DNA of 64,000 nucleotides from Micromonospora sp. WMMD1128 (GTDB lineage: Bacteria; Actinomycetota; Actinomycetes; Mycobacteriales; Micromonosporaceae): assembly GCF_027497235.1 (NCBI RefSeq), contig NZ_CP114902.1, positions 2,431,501 to 2,495,500 of the forward strand, in the 5' to 3' direction. Shown piece after piece: positions 60,601-64,000 of the stretch. The first letter of the stretch is position 1; each line of letters opens with the position of its first letter. The notes under the pieces are model-generated. The model made no database searches. It was not told where the DNA came from and saw only the letters and a program-made list of their open reading frames with translations. A program made the translations under genes and the position numbers.

Positions 60601-60993
60601 GAGCTGCTCGGCTACGCCAGCGATGACGCGCTCGTCCGCGCCGACCTGCGGCACGCGCTGACGGCCCTCGGCGATCCGCGGAACCTGCTGCGCAACCACT
60701 CGATCTGCCACGGCGACCTGGGCAACGCCGAGGCCGGGTCGGCCGCGGCGGCGGTCCTCGGCGACGACGCGGCGGCCCAGCACGCCGCCACGGTCGCGGC
60801 CGGGGCGGTGGCGGACGTCGAGGCGGGCGCCTGGCGGTGCGGCGTACCCCGGGGCGTGGAGACGCCCGGGCTGATGAGCGGCCTCGCCGGCGTCGGCTAC
60901 GCGTTCCTGCGCCGGGCGGATCCGGCGGGCGTGCCGTCGGTGTTGCTGCTGGAGCCGCCGCGTGACCATCGCGGTGCCATCGATCTGCCATAG
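57664..60993 (+). CDS. lanM: Type II lanthipeptide synthetase LanM (first)
   Basis: 1109-residue bifunctional enzyme that phosphorylates and dehydrates Ser/Thr in a precursor peptide and cyclises the products with Cys. N-terminal dehydratase (DUF4135) domain with GDSHRGGRSV, YKPRRLQVD and the kinase-like active site D387-F-H-L-E-N with DLEAM. C-terminal LanC domain with zinc ligands Cys968 (WCHG), Cys1015 and His1016 (CHG). ATG 57664 is coupled to the SARP gene; GTG 57694 or ATG 57730 are later candidates. The precursor genes follow directly. Confidence 0.93.
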   Translation: MSRPDPGGRHVTRDEPRSEAEQMHDSTDPVRPGDAAWFLGHSLRERLTGRSPAGPVDVEVGRIRLKMWRDEPVHTRRPDLMARHLAEHGLDSDGLARMLGEAPETVRDRFDEEPGYARRLTDAWRRHPPADQGDDDAAGFATIAAPLVASARDRLRSRIDALVAGHPQLTAPALAAHLGPGPSDTLNGMLARVMALELNVLRVRGDLPGDDPHARFHHFLRRLRQPEHALALLREYPVLARDLIRVVDNWEAARLEFARRLVADHATLADRCGVPDALGDLAGVSFGAGDSHRGGRSVAVVRFTSGVRVMYKPRRLQVDRHFQQLLRWLDERGAQPPLRTFWVLDRGAYGWTEFVAGGPCADRDALSRFHRRQGALLALLQTLGATDFHLENVIAAGEHPMLIDLEAMLHNWQWERPAGDDDQAGYLQAVGVELMSRSAVTVGLLPAPVIWTEGNQVNRFDMSGMAGAGGQLTARPVAVWDGLGTDEMRLERRRVALPGSANLPTLGDGAVDVTEFAPEIVDGYRRLYRLLLAHRDELLAPAGPLAAFAGDEVRVVARATESYVRLLTEAHHPDLLRDALDRDRWFENLWAGHDRRPQRDALVAAELAQLHAGDVPIFVTTPSSTDLVAGDGSVLPGALRKTGLDAVRDRLAGMSEEHLAQQSWIIDASLTALIMGDAGTWRPPASASPASPAPGPVPPERYVDAARLVGDRLLATALEDGDRICWLGLGLVADRVWVLGPSAMDLYNGISGIALFLGRLASVTGDPTYRRAADRAATMMLREARAWLAAPVAETLGVGGFDHLGGSVYAFSHLAADLRRDDLLDVATRLAAAMVAHTADSREYDIISGTAGGLLALLSLHRMTDDPDLLAGAGAMARHLTGGASPVAGGLGWLGALSGDRPLAGFSHGASGIATALARWDRHRGVDEHRATVDAALRYEHTVYDDAAGNWRDLRPDAPTGDGMVAWCHGAAGIALARAELLGYASDDALVRADLRHALTALGDPRNLLRNHSICHGDLGNAEAGSAAAAVLGDDAAAQHAATVAAGAVADVEAGAWRCGVPRGVETPGLMSGLAGVGYAFLRRADPAGVPSVLLLEPPRDHRGAIDLP

Positions 60994-61064
60994 GCCGGCC
61001 CTACGGTTCCGGCCGTGGAGGCCCACCCGGACACCATGCATCACCACTTCGATCGGAGACTCGT

Positions 61065-61316
61065 ATGGACTACATCAGGGCGTGGAAGGACCCGGTCTAC
61101 CGGGCGTCGCTCAGCGACGAGGAGCGGGCGGCCCTGCCGGCCAACCCGGCCGGCTTCGTCGAACTGAGCGACCAGGAACTCGACACCGCACCCGGTGGCA
61201 CGTGGACCCCGACCCCGACCATCACCGCGGTCACCGGGGTCGCCGGCTGTTTCACCATCAACGGCACGGTCTGCAACGGCACCTGCGCGGCGCTGACCGT
61301 CGGCTGCTGCGGCTGA
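61065..61316 (+). CDS. lanA1: Lanthipeptide precursor LanA1
   Basis: 83-residue type II precursor. The leader (1-45) starts MDYIRAWKDPVYRASLS and ends in a double-glycine motif (LDTAPGG), the site for a C39 protease-transporter. The 38-residue core has 10 Thr, no Ser and 5 Cys (core positions 17, 25, 29, 36, 37), so only dehydrobutyrine and methyllanthionine can form. GGAG lies 6 bases before ATG. It is 71 bases after lanM1. Leader sequence is shared with LanA2. Confidence 0.88.
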   Translation: MDYIRAWKDPVYRASLSDEERAALPANPAGFVELSDQELDTAPGGTWTPTPTITAVTGVAGCFTINGTVCNGTCAALTVGCCG

Positions 61317-61404
61317 CCGATCCACCGAGGCGGCCCGACGCGCCCCCGCCCTCCACGGCGCGTTCCGCCGCCGGCCATCGAAGAATTCACCGAGGAGAAC
61401 CCCG

Positions 61405-61683
61405 ATGAACATCGTGCAAGCCTGGAAGGACCCCGAGTACCGGGCGAGCCTGTCCGCCGAGCAGCTCGCGGCGTTGCCCGAGCACCCCTGCGGCGTGGTC
61501 GAGCTGGGTGACGAGGTGCTCGCGCACATCGCCGGCGCGCGCACCGAGTACCTGCTGACGCTCGGCTGCTGCGGCGGCTTCACCGCCCGCGAGACGCCGT
61601 GCGGCTCCTGCGGCGCCACCTGCGGCGGCACCACCTGCGGCACCTGCCAGACGCAGTCGACCTGCGGGCTGTGCACCGCCTGA
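61405..61683 (+). CDS. lanA2: Lanthipeptide precursor LanA2 (Cys-rich)
   Basis: 92-residue second precursor. Its leader aligns with LanA1 (AWKDPxYRASLS, xALP, VEL at the same spacing) and ends ELGDEVLAHIAGA, so Gly-Ala replaces Gly-Gly. The ~47-residue core has 9 Cys, 11 Thr and 2 Ser, many as adjacent Thr-Cys pairs in Gly-rich repeats (CGSCGATCGG, CGTC). GAGGAG precedes ATG. A strong hairpin follows the stop. The pairing suggests a two-peptide lanthipeptide, each precursor with its own LanM. Confidence 0.85.
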   Translation: MNIVQAWKDPEYRASLSAEQLAALPEHPCGVVELGDEVLAHIAGARTEYLLTLGCCGGFTARETPCGSCGATCGGTTCGTCQTQSTCGLCTA

Positions 61684-61696
61684 TCCATCCACCACA

Positions 61697-61739
61697 CCGA
61701 CGGCGCCCGGGCGTACGGGACGCGCCCGGGCGCCGTCGG
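61697..61739 (+). terminator. Hairpin between lanA2 and lanM2
   Basis: Perfect 17-bp inverted repeat (61697-61713 with 61723-61739) and a 9-base loop, starting 13 bases after the lanA2 stop. It can act as a partial terminator or mRNA stabiliser, giving more precursor than synthetase transcript. Confidence 0.8.
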
Positions 61740-61777
61740 ACCCGCGAGACCCGACCGCCGCGCGAGAGAGAGCACCG

Positions 61778-64000
61778 ATGACGCAGTCGCACCTGACCGG
61801 CGATGGACCGGTGGACGTTTCCCACCCCGACTGGTATCTGGCGTACTCCCTGTCGGAGCGGCTCGGCGCCGGGGCGCCGGTCGGTCCGGTGGACGAGGAG
61901 CGGGGCCGGCTGCGGCTGCGGCGGTGGCGGGAGGAGCCGGTCTTCGCCGGCGACTCGGAGCTGTTCGACAGCTGGCTGCGCGCGCTGGGCCTCGACGAGC
62001 CCGCCCTGGTCCGGGTGCTCGGGGAGATGCCGGAGACGGTCCGCAGCCGGTTCGCCGACGTGCCGGACCACGTGCGCACCATCGAGCGGGCCTGGCGCGA
62101 CCACCGCCCCGGCGGGACCGCCGCCGACCAGGAGCACCACCACCACGACCACGAGCATGACCACGACCACGAGCACCGGCACGACCCGCACCCGCACGCG
62201 GCCTTCGTGGAACTGGTCCGCCCGCTCGTCGACGACGGGTTGCGCCGGGTACGCGCGGCCGTGCGCGAGGCGTGCGCCGCCGCACCGGGACCGCACGTCG
62301 ACGCGGACCTACTCGCCGACCAGCTCTGCGACCCGCCCACCGCGGCGATCAACCTGCTGGTCGGCCGGGTGCTGGTGCTCGAACTCAACGTGCTGCGGGT
62401 CCAGGGACAACTGACCGGCCACACGCCGCAGGAACGATTCCAGGACTTCACCCGACGCCTGCGCGACCCCAAGTACGCCCTCGACGTCCTGATGGAATAC
62501 CCGGTGCTGGCCCGGGACGCCACCGTCCTGGTCGACAACTGGGTCGACGCCCGGGTCGAGTTCGCCCGCCGCCTCGTCGCCGACCAGGCCGCGCTCGCGG
62601 ACCGGCTCGGCGACCCGGCCGGGCTCGGCGCCGTGACCGGCGTGTCCTTCGGGGCGGGCGACTCGCACCGGGGCGGGCGCTCGGTCGGCTTCGTCCGCTT
62701 CGCCAACGGCGCCCGCGCCGTCTACAAGCCGCGCGGACTCCAGGTGGAGCTGCACTTCCAGCAACTGCTCGACTGGCTCAACGACCGCGGCGCGCAGCCG
62801 CCGCTGCGGACCATGTGGGTGCTCGACCGGGGCGAGTACGGCTGGTCGGAGTTCGTCGCCGCCGGGCCGTGCGCCGACCAGGAGGCGCTGCGCCGCTTCT
62901 ACACCCGCCAGGGCGGCTACCTGGCGCTGCTGCACAGCCTCGCCGCCGTCGACTTCCACCTGGAGAACGTCATCGCCGCCGGCGAGCACCCGATGCTCGT
63001 CGACCTGGAAGCCCTGTTCCACCCCGATAGCGAGCACACCGACCGGCAGGTCGGCGTCTCGGTGGAGTCGTTCCGCACCATGCGCGAGTCCGTGCTCGAG
63101 GTCGGGCTCCTGCCCCGGCCGATCATCTACCAGGACGACGACGGCATCGGCGGGGTCGACTTCAGCGGCCTGGCCGGCACCGCCGGTCAGCTCACCCCCG
63201 CCCCGGTGGCCACCTGGGAGGAGTCCGGCACCGACCGGATGCGCCTGGTCCGCAAGCGGATCGAGATGGGCGGCGGGCAGAACCTCCCCAGCCTCGACGG
63301 CGCGACGCACCACACGCTCGACTTCAGCGACGACATCCTGGCCGGCTTCGACCGGACGTACCGGCTGCTGCACCGCCACCGCGACGACCTCCTGGCCCCG
63401 GACGGACCGGTCGCGGCGTTCGCCGGCGACGAGGTGCGGGTGATCCTGCGCGCCACCCGCACCTACGGCAACCTGCTCCAGGAGAGCCGGCACCCGGACC
63501 TGCTGCGCAACGCGCTGGACCGCGAGCGGTTCCTCAGCTTCCTCTGGCTCCAGGAGGACTGGCCCGGCGCCGAGACCCGGATCGCCGCCGCCGAGCAGGC
63601 GCAGCTCAGCCGCGGCGACATCCCCATCTTCGGCACCACGCCCGCCTCGCGTGACTTCGTCGCCGGGGACGGCACGGTCATCGCCGACGTGCTCACCACC
63701 AGCGGCCTGGACCGCTCCCGGCAGCGCATCGGCGGGCTCTCCGAGGCGCACCTGGCCCAGCAGACGTGGATCCTGCGCAGCTCCCTGGCCGCGCTGACGA
63801 TGGGCGTGGAGAGCCAGGGCCAATGGTCGCAGTACCGGGTCACCGCCGCCACCACCCCGGCCCCCGCCGACCGGTTCCTCGCCGCCGCCCGCGCCGCCGG
63901 AGACCGGCTGCTGCTGACCGCCGACGCCGGCGACGACTCGCTGGCCTGGCTCGGGCACACCCTGGTCGCCGACCGGATCTGGCAGCTCGGCCCGGTGGGG
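61778..64000 (+). CDS. lanM2: Type II lanthipeptide synthetase LanM (second), partial
   Basis: First 741 codons of a second LanM, open to the window end. Same layout as LanM1 (GDSHRGGRSVGF, YKPRGLQVE, D392-F-H-L-E-N, VDLEALF), so the dehydratase domain is complete; the cyclase domain begins but its zinc site is outside. A 22-residue His/Asp/Glu-rich insertion at 119-140 (12 His) is absent from LanM1. ATG 61778 is preceded by GAGAGAG. Confidence 0.9.
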   Translation, partial: MTQSHLTGDGPVDVSHPDWYLAYSLSERLGAGAPVGPVDEERGRLRLRRWREEPVFAGDSELFDSWLRALGLDEPALVRVLGEMPETVRSRFADVPDHVRTIERAWRDHRPGGTAADQEHHHHDHEHDHDHEHRHDPHPHAAFVELVRPLVDDGLRRVRAAVREACAAAPGPHVDADLLADQLCDPPTAAINLLVGRVLVLELNVLRVQGQLTGHTPQERFQDFTRRLRDPKYALDVLMEYPVLARDATVLVDNWVDARVEFARRLVADQAALADRLGDPAGLGAVTGVSFGAGDSHRGGRSVGFVRFANGARAVYKPRGLQVELHFQQLLDWLNDRGAQPPLRTMWVLDRGEYGWSEFVAAGPCADQEALRRFYTRQGGYLALLHSLAAVDFHLENVIAAGEHPMLVDLEALFHPDSEHTDRQVGVSVESFRTMRESVLEVGLLPRPIIYQDDDGIGGVDFSGLAGTAGQLTPAPVATWEESGTDRMRLVRKRIEMGGGQNLPSLDGATHHTLDFSDDILAGFDRTYRLLHRHRDDLLAPDGPVAAFAGDEVRVILRATRTYGNLLQESRHPDLLRNALDRERFLSFLWLQEDWPGAETRIAAAEQAQLSRGDIPIFGTTPASRDFVAGDGTVIADVLTTSGLDRSRQRIGGLSEAHLAQQTWILRSSLAALTMGVESQGQWSQYRVTAATTPAPADRFLAAARAAGDRLLLTADAGDDSLAWLGHTLVADRIWQLGPVG

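Noticed and set aside
60993..61014. GGCCGG/CCGGCC hairpin between lanM1 and lanA1
   Set aside because: Only a 6-bp stem with a 10-base loop, which is common by chance at this GC content.

Overview
The window is high-GC (mostly C/G-ending codons, GTG/TTG starts, GGAGG ribosome sites, Tat and lipoprotein signals, CBM2/CBM13 secreted hydrolases, a SARP regulator). It looks like a filamentous actinomycete, probably Micromonospora or a close relative. It is dominated by plant-polysaccharide and sugar catabolism and ends in a lanthipeptide biosynthetic cluster cut by the window edge. No tRNA, rRNA, insertion sequence or CRISPR array was seen.

1-11 kb: an L-fucose locus. A secreted GH29 alpha-L-fucosidase is followed on the minus strand by a sugar ABC transporter (lipoprotein, two-domain ATPase, permease), L-fuconate dehydratase and an amidohydrolase-type lactonase. 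A second minus-strand unit (aldo/keto reductase, Zn alcohol dehydrogenase, SDR) and a FadR-type regulator lie beyond. Together they fit the non-phosphorylating L-fucose route. 11-15.5 kb: a STAS protein and a 1384-residue kinase/receiver/phosphatase hybrid. 15.7-19.7 kb: a DUF4037 protein and a rifampin phosphotransferase preceded by a rifamycin-associated element.

19.7-29.5 kb: a CBM2-GH54 arabinofuranosidase, the five-gene STM4011-STM4015 block of unknown function (two radical SAM enzymes, an alkaline-phosphatase-fold hydrolase, an ATP-grasp-like protein, a leucine-rich-repeat-like protein), then a GH10 xylanase and a CE1-type esterase with nearly identical CBM2 modules. 29.7-33.7 kb: a ChvE/MmsA/MmsB sugar transporter. 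33.8-35.4 kb: a GH27 enzyme with mosaic codon use. 36-44.7 kb: an L-arabinose operon (araB, araD, a YtfQ/R/T-YjfF-type transporter, araA). 45-53 kb: a CBM13-GH43 enzyme, a LacI regulator, a repeat-rich non-coding gap, a GH127 beta-L-arabinofuranosidase and a second GH54 enzyme with CBM13.

Nearly all the xylan/arabinan/fucoside genes and transporters carry a 14-bp LacI-type operator of the form TGTTAGCGCTAACA, in most cases a fixed 13-15 bases downstream of a -35 box. The window is therefore a physical cluster of one regulon: extracellular enzymes release arabinose, xylose, galactose and fucose, dedicated ABC systems import them, and the ara and fuc enzymes degrade them.

53.4-64 kb: a sensor kinase/response regulator pair, a secreted serine hydrolase, and a SARP-controlled type II lanthipeptide cluster: SARP, LanM1, two LanA precursors and LanM2 (truncated at the window end).
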